From the NCBI RefSeq assembly GCF_016518545.1, contig NZ_JACVTO010000020.1:45873-109872 (forward strand): a stretch of 64,000 nucleotides of DNA, given 5' to 3'. The position numbers and the translations under genes are program-made. Origin of the DNA: Pseudomonas sp. S30. Its GTDB lineage: Bacteria > Pseudomonadota > Gammaproteobacteria > Pseudomonadales > Pseudomonadaceae. Under the pieces are notes generated by a model, which was not told where the DNA came from, did no database searches, and saw only the letters and a list, made by a program, of their open reading frames with translations. Positions within the stretch are counted from its first letter, which is position 1; each line of letters starts with the position of its first letter. This document shows positions 1 to 8,932 of this stretch, in pieces.

Positions 1-1251
1 ATCCTCATCGGCACCTTCGTGGCGGGCCTGGGCGCCGCCCTGCCGCCGGAAGCCGTGGCCAAAGCCTTCGCCAAAGGCGCCGGGAGCCTGCTCGGGGAAG
101 CCGGGATGATCATCGCCCTGGGCGCGATGCTCGGCGCCCTGATGGCCGAATCCGGTGCGGCCGATCGTATCGCCTCCACACTGCTGCGCCATGCCAAGGG
201 CAAGGCATTGCCCTGGGTAATGGCCTTGGTGGCGATGGTCATCGGCCTGCCGCTGTTCTTCGAAGTGGGGCTGGTGTTGATGGTGCCGGTGATCTTCGTC
301 ATCGCTCGGCAATCCGGCCAGCCGCTGCTCAAGGTGGCTATTCCAGCGCTGGCTGGCATGACCACCCTGCACGCGCTCATGCCGCCGCATCCTGGTCCGC
401 TGATCGCCGTGGGCGCACTGCAGGCCGACCTCGGCACCACCATGCTGCTGGGGCTGTGCATCGCCGTACCCGCCGTGATCCTGGCCGGTCCGCTGTATGG
501 CATTTGGCTATCTAAGCGCATGGATGTGCAGGAACCCGCCGAGTTGGGCGCGCTGTTCACCGCCAAGACCAACACCCGGCGCCAGCCCAGCTTCGTGATG
601 TCGCTGCTGATCATCCTGCTGCCGGTGCTGCTGATGCTGGGCAGCACTCTTGCCAAAGTGGCCATGGCGCCGCAGAGCAGCCTGGCGCTGACTCTCAGGT
701 TCCTCAGTGAGCCCCTGATCGCCCTGGGCCTGGCAGTGATCGCCGCGGTGATCTGCCTGGGTTGGTCGATCGGCATGGCGCGCGACCAGGTCGGTAGCGT
801 GCTGCGCAAGAGCCTGGCGCCCATCGCCGTGCTGCTGCTGACCATCGGTGCAGGTGGCGGCCTCAAGCAGACCCTGCTGGAGGCGGGTGTCAGCGACACC
901 ATCAGCAAGGTCGCCAGCGGTGCGCACCTGTCGTACGTGCTGCTGGCCTGGCTGATCGCGGTGGCGCTGCGGCAGGCCACGGGGTCGGCAACCGTGGCCA
1001 CTACTACCACGGCCGGCATTCTCGCGCCGTTGACCGTCGGGCTTGCCAGCACCCAGAGTTCGCTGGTGGCGCTGGCCATCGGTGCCGGTTCGGTGTTCTT
1101 CTGCCATGTCAACGATGCGGGTTTCTGGATGGTACGCGAGTACTTCGGCCTGCAACTCAAGCAGACCCTGTGGGTGTGGTCGGTGTTGCAGACCATCGTT
1201 TCGGTGGTCGGGCTGATCGGCACTCTGTTGCTGTGGCAATGGCTGTCATGA
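1..1251 (+). CDS. GntP-family gluconate/organic-acid permease, 5' truncated
   Basis: The reading frame is open from base 1, so this is the C-terminal 416 residues of a protein whose start lies outside the window; a GTG at 19 is in frame but sits inside conserved sequence. It is very hydrophobic, with many membrane segments. It matches the GntP family (proton symporters for gluconate and related sugar acids, usually about 450 residues), including a region with MPPHPGPL (residues near 125) and ATGSATVATTTTAGILAP, both typical of the family. About 35-40 N-terminal residues are probably missing. The neighbouring kinase that usually accompanies gluconate permeases would be upstream, so the substrate cannot be fixed from this window. 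Confidence 0.85.
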   Translation: MLIGTFVAGLGAALPPEAVAKAFAKGAGSLLGEAGMIIALGAMLGALMAESGAADRIASTLLRHAKGKALPWVMALVAMVIGLPLFFEVGLVLMVPVIFVIARQSGQPLLKVAIPALAGMTTLHALMPPHPGPLIAVGALQADLGTTMLLGLCIAVPAVILAGPLYGIWLSKRMDVQEPAELGALFTAKTNTRRQPSFVMSLLIILLPVLLMLGSTLAKVAMAPQSSLALTLRFLSEPLIALGLAVIAAVICLGWSIGMARDQVGSVLRKSLAPIAVLLLTIGAGGGLKQTLLEAGVSDTISKVASGAHLSYVLLAWLIAVALRQATGSATVATTTTAGILAPLTVGLASTQSSLVALAIGAGSVFFCHVNDAGFWMVREYFGLQLKQTLWVWSVLQTIVSVVGLIGTLLLWQWLS

Positions 1252-1313
1252 TGCTCCGCTGGGGACGACTCATCACGCAAGCCAGGGTGTCATGTTAAAT
1301 AAGTTTCACATGC

Positions 1314-1332
1314 GCTAATGATTCTCATTGAG
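1314..1332. promoter_or_regulatory. Fur box upstream of the efe operon
   Basis: The 19 bases GCTAATGATTCTCATTGAG match the classical 19-bp Fur consensus (GATAATGATAATCATTATC) at 13 positions, including the core AATGAT and TCATT. It lies 50 bases upstream of the chosen efeU start. That placement is what one expects for iron-repressed transcription of a ferrous iron uptake operon. Confidence 0.7.
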
Positions 1333-1382
1333 GTAGATTGATGGCCACCTGCTCTCATGCCAGCGGTCACCTCGGGAGAATC

Positions 1383-2231
1383 ATGCTCGTTCCTTTCCTC
1401 ATCATGCTCCGCGAGGGCATCGAAGCCGCGCTCATCGTCGGCATCATCGCCAGCTACCTGCGCCAGACCGGACGGGGCCAGTGGATGCCCGCGGTCTGGA
1501 TCGGGGTATTTCTTGCCGTGGCGCTGTCGCTGCTGGTCGGTGCGGGCCTCGAAGTGATGAGCCGCGAATTTCCGCAAAAGCAGCAGGAACTGTTCGAGGC
1601 GATCGTCGGGCTGGCAGCCGTGGTCATGCTCAGCGCCATGGTGCTGTGGATGCGCAAGATGGCACGGTCGATCAAGCACGACCTGCATGCCTCGCTCGAA
1701 GCCGCACTGGCCGGCTCGCGGCATCAGGCCTGGGCGCTGATCGGCATGGTGTTCTTCGCCGTGGCCCGGGAAGGATTGGAGACGGTGTTCTTCCTCTTGG
1801 CGGTGTTCCAGCAGAGCAGCGGCGCGGCAGCGCCCCTGGGTGCCCTGCTGGGGCTGGTCGCTGCGGTACTGGTGGGGTTGGCACTCTATTCGGGCAGCCT
1901 GCGTCTGAACCTGGGGCAGTTCTTCCGCTGGACCGGCCTGTTCATCCTGGTGGTAGCCGCCGGCATTCTGGCCAACGCGGTACAGGCGCTGCATGAGGCG
2001 GGGGTGTGGAACCTGCTGCAGGGCGTGGTGTTCGACACCAGCCACGTGCTGCCCGCGGACGGGCCGACCGGCTCGGTGCTGGCCGGCATGTTCGGCTACC
2101 AGGACACCCCGACCGTGAGCACCCTGGGCGCGTACCTGCTGTACTTGACAGCTGCGCTGGTGCTGTTCTTCTGGCCCGCTTCGGCCAACCCCACTTCGTC
2201 CAACACCGCGCATCGGCAGGGTCCCGCATGA
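1383..2231 (+). CDS. efeU: EfeU, ferrous iron permease (FTR1 family)
   Basis: Inner-membrane permease of the EfeUOB ferrous iron system. The sequence carries the two REGLE-type iron-binding motifs of the FTR1 family, REGIEA close to the N-terminus and REGLET in the middle, within a seven-helix pattern; at 282 residues it matches the length of E. coli EfeU. I chose the ATG at 1383 because MLVPFLIMLREG aligns with the known N-terminus and GGGAGA stands just upstream. An upstream in-frame ATG (1341) follows a weak GAGGT but would place the Fur box against the start codon. The stop overlaps the next start by ATGA. Confidence 0.93.
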   Translation: MLVPFLIMLREGIEAALIVGIIASYLRQTGRGQWMPAVWIGVFLAVALSLLVGAGLEVMSREFPQKQQELFEAIVGLAAVVMLSAMVLWMRKMARSIKHDLHASLEAALAGSRHQAWALIGMVFFAVAREGLETVFFLLAVFQQSSGAAAPLGALLGLVAAVLVGLALYSGSLRLNLGQFFRWTGLFILVVAAGILANAVQALHEAGVWNLLQGVVFDTSHVLPADGPTGSVLAGMFGYQDTPTVSTLGAYLLYLTAALVLFFWPASANPTSSNTAHRQGPA

Positions 2232-3457
2232 GCCGTCACGACACCGGCACGCCCGGCAACCTTCCCTCCCCGCGCCTCTTGCGCCTGGCCCTGGCTGGCA
2301 GCGTGGCGCTGATGATCGGCGCCGCGGGCGTATTCTATTACGCCGCGCATCAGGCCCAGGCCAGACATGCGGCCCCGGGCGAACAGGAAACCGTAGTCAC
2401 TGTGCTCGATCATGCCTGTGAACCGAACGCACTCAAGGTGGCCGCCGGCGTGAACCGCTTCCGGATCATTAATCGATCCCAGCGCGCCGTGGAGTGGGAG
2501 ATCCTCGATGGCGTGCTGGTGATCGAGGAGCGCGAGAACATTGCGCCGGGCTTGTCGCAGCTCATCACCGCGAACTTGCAGCCCGGCCAGTACACGATCA
2601 CCTGCGGGCTGTTGAGCAATCCGCGCGGCAGCCTCACCGTGACCCCGACTGCCGCCTCCGACGCGGCGGCCAAGGCGCGGCCCGCACTGACGGCGTTCAT
2701 CGGCCCGTTGTCCGAATACCGTGTGTACCTGAGCAGCCAGGGTGGCGCGCTGGTAAGGGCCGTCACCGCGCTGCAACAGGCCATCGAGGCGAATGACCTG
2801 CAGCAGGCCCAGCAGGCCTACGCCGCTGCGCGGTTGGTGTACCAACGTATCGCCCCCGCCAGCCAGCGCCTGGCTGAACTGGACAACCGCATAAACGCCC
2901 GCGCCGACTATTACGAGCAGCGCGAGCAGGACTCGGCGTTCGGCGGCTTCCACCGCCTCGAATACGGTCTCTATGGGCAACACAGCACCGTAGGCCTGGC
3001 CAGCGTGGCGCAGGCACTGACCCGGGACGTCACCGAACTGAAGACGCAGTTGCTGGCCCAGTCAATCGCCCCCGCGCAATTCACCGCCGCGATGGTGCGC
3101 CACCTGCAAGGGCTGGCGAAGATCCGCAGCAGCGGTGAAGAGGAACGCTACAGCCATCTCGACCTGCCGGGCTTCGTCGCCAACCTGGAGGGCATCGGCA
3201 AGGCGATGGACCTGCTTCGACCCCTGCTCGGCCGAAACGGCACCACGCAACTGGCCACCGTCGACGACGCCCTGAACCGCTTCCATCAGCACCTGGCAGC
3301 CCTTGGCAAGGGCGAGCAGTACCCGCCGTACGACCAAGTGTCGACTGAAGACAAGCAGCGCATAGCCGACGACGCCCAGCGCCTGGCCGACGCCATCGCT
3401 GCGCTGGACCCCGTACTGGGCCTGAACGACACCGCGACCCGAGCGAGTACCCAATGA
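2228..3457 (+). CDS. efeO: EfeO, periplasmic iron-binding protein (cupredoxin + M75)
   Basis: Periplasmic partner of EfeU, thought to bind and pass iron to the permease. The 409-residue product has an N-terminal hydrophobic anchor (about residues 17-40), a cupredoxin-like domain with two cysteines (DHACEPN and YTITCG, about 58-145), then an imelysin/M75 domain. That domain carries the HxxE motif at His242/Glu245 (FHRLEYG) and the GEEERYSHLDL segment. The start ATG overlaps the efeU stop and the end overlaps the efeB start, so the genes are translationally coupled. The long in-frame extension upstream of 2228 lies inside efeU and is not used. Confidence 0.92.
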   Translation: MSRHDTGTPGNLPSPRLLRLALAGSVALMIGAAGVFYYAAHQAQARHAAPGEQETVVTVLDHACEPNALKVAAGVNRFRIINRSQRAVEWEILDGVLVIEERENIAPGLSQLITANLQPGQYTITCGLLSNPRGSLTVTPTAASDAAAKARPALTAFIGPLSEYRVYLSSQGGALVRAVTALQQAIEANDLQQAQQAYAAARLVYQRIAPASQRLAELDNRINARADYYEQREQDSAFGGFHRLEYGLYGQHSTVGLASVAQALTRDVTELKTQLLAQSIAPAQFTAAMVRHLQGLAKIRSSGEEERYSHLDLPGFVANLEGIGKAMDLLRPLLGRNGTTQLATVDDALNRFHQHLAALGKGEQYPPYDQVSTEDKQRIADDAQRLADAIAALDPVLGLNDTATRASTQ

Positions 3458-4764
3458 CCGACCGCACCATCGCCAATGCCCCCCATTCTCCCGAGCGTCG
3501 CCGCCTGCTGGCAGGGCTGGGCGTCGCCGGGGTGGCCATGGCCGGCGCCAGCCTGGCCGGCTCCGCACTGGCCGCTCCCTCCCCAGCCAAGGTCACCGAA
3601 GCGCCCCACAGCGAGCGTACCGAGAAGCGCAACCCCTGGCTCGGCCAGCACCAGCCCGGCATCGTCACCCCACGCCCGGGAGCGGGCATGTTCGTCGCAT
3701 TCGATGTGCTGGCGCAGAATGGCGACGACCTCGAGCGACTGTTCCGCACGCTGGAGGCGCGCATCCGCTTCCTGATGGCAGGCGGCCCGGTACCGCAGGT
3801 GGATCCCAAGTTACCACCGCCGGATTCCGGGATCCTCGGCCCGGTGGTCACCCCGGACAACCTGACCATCACGGTCTCGGTCGGTGACTCGCTGTTCGAC
3901 GAGCGCTTCGGCCTGAGCAGCGCCAGGCCCAGGCGTCTGACCCGCATGAGCGGTTTCCCCAACGACGCCCTGGAGGCCGAGCGCTGCCACGGCGATCTCG
4001 GCCTGCAGTTCTGCTCCAATTCGCCGGACACCAACATCCACGCCCTGCGCGACATCATCAAGACCCTGCCCGACCTGCTCTACGTGCGCTGGAAGCAGGA
4101 AGGCACGGTGCCGCCCCAGGCGCCGCGCAAGGCGGGCGAGCCTGAGCAGAGCGCGCGCAACTTCCTGGGTTTTCGCGACGGCTCGGCCAACCCCGATTCC
4201 AGCGACGCGGCGCTGATGGACCAGGTGGTGTGGGCCAAGGCCGGCGCAGAGCCCGCCTGGGCGGTCGGCGGCAGTTACCAGGTGGTACGGATCATCCGCA
4301 ATCTGGTCGAGCGCTGGGACCGCACCCCGCTTCAGGAGCAGGAGTCGATCTTCGGCCGCAAGAAGGCCAGCGGCGCTCCCATGGACGGGCAGCGCGAAAC
4401 CGATGTGCCGAACTACGCCCACGACGCGCAGGGCAAGCTGACGCGCCTGGACTCGCACATTCGCCTGGCCAACCCGCGCGACGCCGCCAGCCAGGCCAAC
4501 CTGATCCTGCGCCGGCCGTTCAACTATTCCGCCGGCGTGGGCAGGAACGGCCAGCTGGACATGGGCCTGTTGTTCATCTGCTACCAGGCGGATCTGGAAA
4601 AAGGCTTCATCACCGTACAGAACCGCCTCAACGGTGAACCGCTGGAGGAATACATCAAACCGGTGGGCGGCGGCTATTTCTTCGCCCTGCCCGGCGTGAA
4701 ACACGACCAGGATTTCATCGGCCGCTCGCTGCTCGGCGCGGCCCAGCCTTCCCACAACGCATGA
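3454..4764 (+). CDS. efeB: EfeB, Tat-exported DyP-type haem peroxidase
   Basis: Haem-dependent dye-decolourising peroxidase that works with EfeO/EfeU in iron acquisition, acting in the periplasm. The N-terminus carries a twin-arginine signal (ERRRLLAGLG, followed by a hydrophobic stretch and ALAAPS), fitting export of folded haem protein by Tat. The DyP signature GFRDGSANPD occurs at residues 239-248, with catalytic Asp242, and His335 (LDSHIRLANPRDA) is the expected proximal haem ligand. Length 436 residues is normal. It overlaps efeO by four bases and is followed 19 bases later by the EfeM-like gene. Confidence 0.94.
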   Translation: MTDRTIANAPHSPERRRLLAGLGVAGVAMAGASLAGSALAAPSPAKVTEAPHSERTEKRNPWLGQHQPGIVTPRPGAGMFVAFDVLAQNGDDLERLFRTLEARIRFLMAGGPVPQVDPKLPPPDSGILGPVVTPDNLTITVSVGDSLFDERFGLSSARPRRLTRMSGFPNDALEAERCHGDLGLQFCSNSPDTNIHALRDIIKTLPDLLYVRWKQEGTVPPQAPRKAGEPEQSARNFLGFRDGSANPDSSDAALMDQVVWAKAGAEPAWAVGGSYQVVRIIRNLVERWDRTPLQEQESIFGRKKASGAPMDGQRETDVPNYAHDAQGKLTRLDSHIRLANPRDAASQANLILRRPFNYSAGVGRNGQLDMGLLFICYQADLEKGFITVQNRLNGEPLEEYIKPVGGGYFFALPGVKHDQDFIGRSLLGAAQPSHNA

Positions 4765-4783
4765 CACGGATCAGGACGCCTAC

Positions 4784-5602
4784 ATGAACAAGACCCGCCT
4801 CGCCCTGTTGCTCAGCTGTGCCCCGCTGCTGGCCCATGCCGCCAATGCGGTCGACCCCCTGACCCTGGTCCAGCCAGTGTCCGACTACAAGATCTACGTG
4901 ACCGAAAAGGTCGATCAGCTGGTCAACGACACCCAGCAGTTCACTCAGGCGGTCAAACAGGGCGACCTGGCCAAGGCGCAGTCGCTGTACGCCACCACCC
5001 GCGTCAACTACGAAGCGGTCGAACCGATCGCCGAGCTGTTCAGCGACCTGGATGCGGCCATCGACTCGCGAGTGGACGACCACGAAAAAGGCGTGCAGGC
5101 CGAAGACTTCACGGGCTTCCATCGCCTGGAATACGCCTTGTTCGACCGCCACACCACCCAGGACCAGGGGCCCATCGCCGACAAGCTCATCGCCGATGTG
5201 AAGGACCTGCAGAGTCGCATCGCCACCCTGACGTTCCCACCGGAGAAAGTCGTGGGTGGGGCGGCCGCCCTGCTGGAGGAAGTGGCGGCCACCAAGGTCT
5301 CGGGCGAGGAAGACCGCTACAGCCATACCGACCTCTATGACTTCCAGGGCAACATCGACGGCGCGCAGAAGATCTTCGAGCTGTTCCGCACCCACCTGGC
5401 TGCCCAGGACCAGGCCTTCGTCGCCAAGGTCGACAAGAACTTCGCTACGGTCAACGCCCTGCTGGCCAAGTACAAGACCGCCGATGGCGGCTTCCAGTCC
5501 TATGACAAGGTGGCCGAGCGCGACCGCAAGGCAATGATCGGCCCGGTCAATACCTTGGCCGAGGATTTGTCGACCCTGCGCGGCAAACTGGGACTCGACT
5601 GA
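4784..5602 (+). CDS. efeM: EfeM-type imelysin (M75) iron-binding lipoprotein-like protein
   Basis: Second M75-domain protein of the operon, 272 residues, with a Sec signal peptide (LLLSCAPLLAHAANA) but without the cupredoxin domain found in EfeO. The HxxE motif is at His113/Glu116 (FHRLEYALF) and the GEEDRYSHTDLYDF segment parallels that of EfeO, so the two M75 domains are paralogues. Cupredoxin-less EfeM forms are known from Pseudomonas syringae, where they replace or supplement EfeO. The position as fourth gene of an efeUOB operon suggests an auxiliary periplasmic iron-binding role. The symbol follows this family usage. Confidence 0.85.
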   Translation: MNKTRLALLLSCAPLLAHAANAVDPLTLVQPVSDYKIYVTEKVDQLVNDTQQFTQAVKQGDLAKAQSLYATTRVNYEAVEPIAELFSDLDAAIDSRVDDHEKGVQAEDFTGFHRLEYALFDRHTTQDQGPIADKLIADVKDLQSRIATLTFPPEKVVGGAAALLEEVAATKVSGEEDRYSHTDLYDFQGNIDGAQKIFELFRTHLAAQDQAFVAKVDKNFATVNALLAKYKTADGGFQSYDKVAERDRKAMIGPVNTLAEDLSTLRGKLGLD

Positions 5603-5988
5603 CCCCCCCGGCGCCGAGGCAGGGCGCCGCGACTCCTCGCGCTGCCCTGCTCTGCCGTGAACCGGCAGTAGCGGCCGTGCGCGTCGACCGCGACATGCTA
5701 CCTGCCTGAAGTTTGTTTCATGTGTGTGTCAGGTCGGCACCGCGCCGCTCGTCACCGTGCCCGCCATCGCCTTGCCCTTCCCTGTCTCGACTCGCCAACT
5801 CCACGCCCCGCAAGGCCTCGCACCTTGCGTCAGCGGCTGCCTGCGCATTACGCCTACCGTTCCGGCAGGATTCACGGATAAATCCCAAACCTATTATCGA
5901 AAGCCCGCATGACTTTAAGTTCATTACTTTGGTTCGATGGCGCGCCTATCATTCGTCTGCGGCTGACCCACTCGTCCTGAGGATAACT
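5603..5988. other. Intergenic region after efeM, no gene seen
   Basis: A 386-base gap. Just after the efeM stop there is an inverted repeat CGGCGCC/GGCGCCG (5609-5615 and 5623-5629) with no T run, a possible weak terminator. The rest is GC-rich and shows no convincing reading frame. Closer to the next gene an AT-richer patch includes TATCAT at 5947-5952, 17 bases downstream of TTACTT (5924-5929), a poor but possible sigma-70 promoter. GAGG at 5979-5982 is the ribosome site of the next gene. Confidence 0.5.
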
Positions 5989-7146
5989 ATGAACATGCTC
6001 GCCACCGGTGAACCCATCACCTTTACCGCTCCGCCCGAACGCATCCTGATCACTGGCGCCACCGGGTTCCTTGGCGGGTCGGTCGCCGCCCAGCTGATCG
6101 CCAGCGGCCAGGCTGCGCAACTGTCGTTCCTGGTTCGTGCCAACCATGCCGAAGAAGGTCTGCAGCGCTTGCGCAACAACCTGGAGCAGCATGGTGTGGG
6201 CCTTGCCGAACGGCAGGCGCTGCAGACGCAGCAGATCATCTGCGGCGATTTTCTCGACACCCGCTGGCTGGCCCGGGAGACGCCGCGGCTGCTGGAAGTG
6301 GACCGGGTCATCAACTGCGCTGCGGTGGCATCGTTCTCGAAGAACCCGACCATCTGGCCGGTCAACGTCGAGGGCACCTTCGCCTTCGCCGAAGTGCTCA
6401 GCCGCTCTCGTCGGCTCAAGCGCTTCCTGCACGTAGGCACCGCCATGTGCTGCGGCCCGCAGCGCGAGTCGCCGATCAGCGAGTCATGGGAGTTCCCCGA
6501 GGCCGAGCAGCAACTGGTGGACTACACCGCGTCCAAGGCCGAAATCGAGCGGCGCATGCGTGAAGACCTGCCGTCGCTGCCACTGGTGGTGGCACGCCCG
6601 TCGATCGTGGTCGGGCACCGCAGCCTGGGTTGCCAGGCCTCGGGCAGTATCTTCTGGGTATTCCGCATGGGCTTCGCGCTGGAGAGCTTCACCTGCGGCC
6701 TGGACGAGCAGATCGACGTGATTCCGGTGGACTACTGCGCCGAGGCGCTGATCGGGCTGACCCTCAAGCCACGCCTGAGCCACGACCTGTACCACATCTC
6801 GGCCGGGCACGACTCGGCGTGCACCTTCGGCGAAATCGACCGCGCCTTCGCCCTGGCCAACGGCGCCGACCCGGTCGGCGAGCGCTACCGCAAGATCGAC
6901 GTGGACAACCTCAAGGAGCTGGCCGTGAGCTTCGAGTCGCGCATCGGCCCTGCCAATCCGCGCCTGGTCCTGCGGGCCTTGCGCCTGTACAGCGGTTTCG
7001 CCGACCTGAACTATCTGTTCGACAACCGTCGATTGCTCGAAGAAGGCATCGCCATGCCGCCGCGCTTCACCGATTACCTGGACGTCTGCGTGCGATCCTC
7101 CAGCGGTGTGAGCATCGCGACCCAGATGCAGTGGGATTTCAAGTAA
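5989..7146 (+). CDS. SDR-family NAD(P)-dependent oxidoreductase, thioester-reductase-like
   Basis: A 385-residue extended short-chain dehydrogenase of the NAD_binding_4 (male sterility/thioester reductase) type. The nucleotide-binding motif GATGFLGG is at residues 23-30 and the catalytic YxxxK pair is Tyr179/Lys183 (YTASK). Related domains reduce carrier- or CoA-bound thioesters, but here the protein is stand-alone, without adenylation or carrier domains, so the substrate is unknown. The start at 5989 follows TGAGGATAACT and places the Rossmann motif near the N-terminus. An in-frame extension to 5713 has no homologous character. No neighbour hints at a pathway. Confidence 0.82.
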   Translation: MNMLATGEPITFTAPPERILITGATGFLGGSVAAQLIASGQAAQLSFLVRANHAEEGLQRLRNNLEQHGVGLAERQALQTQQIICGDFLDTRWLARETPRLLEVDRVINCAAVASFSKNPTIWPVNVEGTFAFAEVLSRSRRLKRFLHVGTAMCCGPQRESPISESWEFPEAEQQLVDYTASKAEIERRMREDLPSLPLVVARPSIVVGHRSLGCQASGSIFWVFRMGFALESFTCGLDEQIDVIPVDYCAEALIGLTLKPRLSHDLYHISAGHDSACTFGEIDRAFALANGADPVGERYRKIDVDNLKELAVSFESRIGPANPRLVLRALRLYSGFADLNYLFDNRRLLEEGIAMPPRFTDYLDVCVRSSSGVSIATQMQWDFK

Positions 7147-7189
7147 CCCCTGGACAGGTCCGGCCAGTCGCCGCAGCCATCCATCCCAC

Positions 7190-7214
7190 CGAAGGCCGGC
7201 CAACCCGGCCTTCG
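7190..7214 (+). terminator. Stem-loop terminator candidate after the SDR gene
   Basis: Perfect 10-bp stem CGAAGGCCGG/CCGGCCTTCG with a five-base loop (7200-7204), 43 bases after the SDR stop. There is no T run, so it may stop transcription only weakly or protect the 3' end. Confidence 0.6.
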
Positions 7215-7361
7215 GCATTCGGCCTGTCGTCCGACAGAATCATGCCCGAATTCGTCCCGCGACCCGCAAAGCAGTATTCCTGGCGCGCCAGATGACCGAC
7301 AATGCCGCTGCCGCAGGTGTCCTCCTGGGGCCTCACACGCACTCTCGGATCACCGCGCACC

Positions 7362-8138
7362 ATGACCCTCTTCTACCTCAAGCTGATCGCCACACCTTTG
7401 CTCATGTGGGCCGTGTCCCTCGCGTCGCGGCGCTGGGGCGGCCTGCTCGGTGGCTTGCTGTCGGGTATGCCGATCACCTCGGCGCTGGTCATGCTGTTCC
7501 TGTGCCTGGAGCAAGGCACCGCGTTCTCCCAGCAGGCCGTACCTGGCGCCCTGGGCGGCCTGGCAGCCGTGCAGGCCAGTTATGCCTGCTACCTGTTCGC
7601 CAGCGGCCGCTACGGCGTGACGTGCTCGGTTCTCCTGGCATTGGCCCTGTACACCGTGATGTCCTACGCCCTGACCCACTGGGGCAATCTGGCGCTGTCG
7701 ATCGCCATCGCCCTGACGCTGATCGCCCTGCTGATCCGGGCCACCGCCCGCGAGCCCCGTCCCGCGCAGCTGGCGCAGATTCGCCACCGCTGGTGGGAAA
7801 TCCCCCTGCGGATGGTCGCTGCCACGGCGCTGCTGATGCTCACCACCGGCGCGGCGCACTGGCTCGGCCCTGCGATCAGCGGCATGCTCGCGCCGATTCC
7901 CGTGATTGCCTGGCCCCTGGTGGTGTTCTCCCACGTGCAAGGCGGCCGCTTCACCCTGGCCGGTATGATCCGCGGTAACGCCATCGGCGGCATCGGTGTC
8001 ATCGCTTTCTACCTGGTCCTGGGCAACCTGCTGCCGCACCTGGGCATCGCCCTGACCTTCCTGCTGGCCATCGCGCTGGCGGTCGCACTGACGCTGGCAC
8101 TGGCCACAATGTTGAAAAATCGTCGCGCGGCGAAATAG
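7362..8138 (+). CDS. Inner-membrane protein of unknown function
   Basis: A 258-residue protein made of about eight hydrophobic segments, including RWGGLLGGLLSGMPITSA near the N-terminus and a basic cytoplasmic loop (RATAREPRPAQLAQIRHRW) in the middle. The repeated small-residue loops SGMPITSALV and ISGMLAPIPVIAWPLV look like an internal duplication, as in some small transporters, but I do not recognise the family and assign no substrate. The start ATG at 7362 gives a hydrophobic N-terminus at once. The in-frame ATG at 7302 would add a non-membrane tail. It is convergent with the regulator gene at 8267. Confidence 0.75.
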   Translation: MTLFYLKLIATPLLMWAVSLASRRWGGLLGGLLSGMPITSALVMLFLCLEQGTAFSQQAVPGALGGLAAVQASYACYLFASGRYGVTCSVLLALALYTVMSYALTHWGNLALSIAIALTLIALLIRATAREPRPAQLAQIRHRWWEIPLRMVAATALLMLTTGAAHWLGPAISGMLAPIPVIAWPLVVFSHVQGGRFTLAGMIRGNAIGGIGVIAFYLVLGNLLPHLGIALTFLLAIALAVALTLALATMLKNRRAAK

Positions 8139-8266
8139 CGTTCGATCACCAGCACCGAGGTTGATTCGTCTTCGATCCACGAGGTGGACTCGCTACCCCG
8201 CCGACAGCCTGACTTCGACGGGTACGCCTGGCCGGGGACAAATGGCCTGCCTGAATCGGTCCACCT

Positions 8267-8932
8267 TCATTGAAACAACCGAGCCTCGATGCAGTAGGTC
8301 AGCAAAGCCTGATCCGTTTCCACCTCAAGCTTGCGCATGGCCGACACCTTCTGCGCGCTCACCGTCTTGTTGCTGCGCGACAGGTGCCGGGCGATGTCGG
8401 CAACGCTGAGCCCGCCAACGAACAGCCGTAAGACCTCCACCTCTCGCGGCGACAGTTGCTCGAAACGCGCCTGGACCTGCTCTCGGTGGCGAACCACTGA
8501 AGTCGCTTCCATTCCCGGACTCTGATACCGGCGTTGCACGCTGATGGCGTGCAAGGCCTTTTCGATTTCCCCGTGAAGATGACTCTTGTGGATCACACCC
8601 GCCACGCCTAGCTCATGCAGACGCGACAGGATGAGGCTGTTGGAGATCATCGTCAGTACCAGCACCTGGGTCGCGGGAAAGTGGCGCAGGATGTACTCGA
8701 TCAGCTTGAGCCCATCGCCGTAGGTCGGATCGCCCGGCATGTTGAAATCGGTAACCAGCACCTCTGGCCGGTGCGCCTTGAGTTGCTCGATCAGCTCGGA
8801 CGAGGTATGCGCCTGACCGACCACGTTGTAGCGCTGGTCACGGTGGATGATTTCACGCACACCGAGCAGGACGATAGGGTGGTCATCGGCGAGAACGACG
8901 TTCAATGCACGCCTGTTCAGGGTTTGGCTCAT
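8267..8932 (-). CDS. rcsB: RcsB-like LuxR-family response regulator
   Basis: A 221-residue response regulator that closely follows E. coli RcsB. The receiver has ADDHPIVLLGVREI at the N-terminus and Asp62 as phosphoacceptor in TDFNMPGDPTYGDG (RcsB: TDLSMPGDKYGDG). The C-terminal LuxR-type helix-turn-helix carries SNKTVSAQKVSAMRKL, near-identical in layout to the RcsB recognition region. The ATG overlaps the upstream kinase stop (ATGA), so it is coupled to the HPt-bearing kinase. By analogy with RcsB of the P. aeruginosa cupD locus it should activate the fimbrial operon. The longer open frame upstream of 8932 lies inside the kinase gene. Confidence 0.87.
   Translation of the reverse strand: MSQTLNRRALNVVLADDHPIVLLGVREIIHRDQRYNVVGQAHTSSELIEQLKAHRPEVLVTDFNMPGDPTYGDGLKLIEYILRHFPATQVLVLTMISNSLILSRLHELGVAGVIHKSHLHGEIEKALHAISVQRRYQSPGMEATSVVRHREQVQARFEQLSPREVEVLRLFVGGLSVADIARHLSRSNKTVSAQKVSAMRKLEVETDQALLTYCIEARLFQ

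Noticed and set aside
1341..1382. Earlier start of efeU at ATG 1341
   Set aside because: It would add 14 residues without homology before the conserved N-terminus, and the Fur box and promoter would leave no room for a leader.
5609..5629. Intrinsic terminator after efeM
   Set aside because: A seven-bp GC inverted repeat is present but no T run follows, so I mention it only within the gap description.
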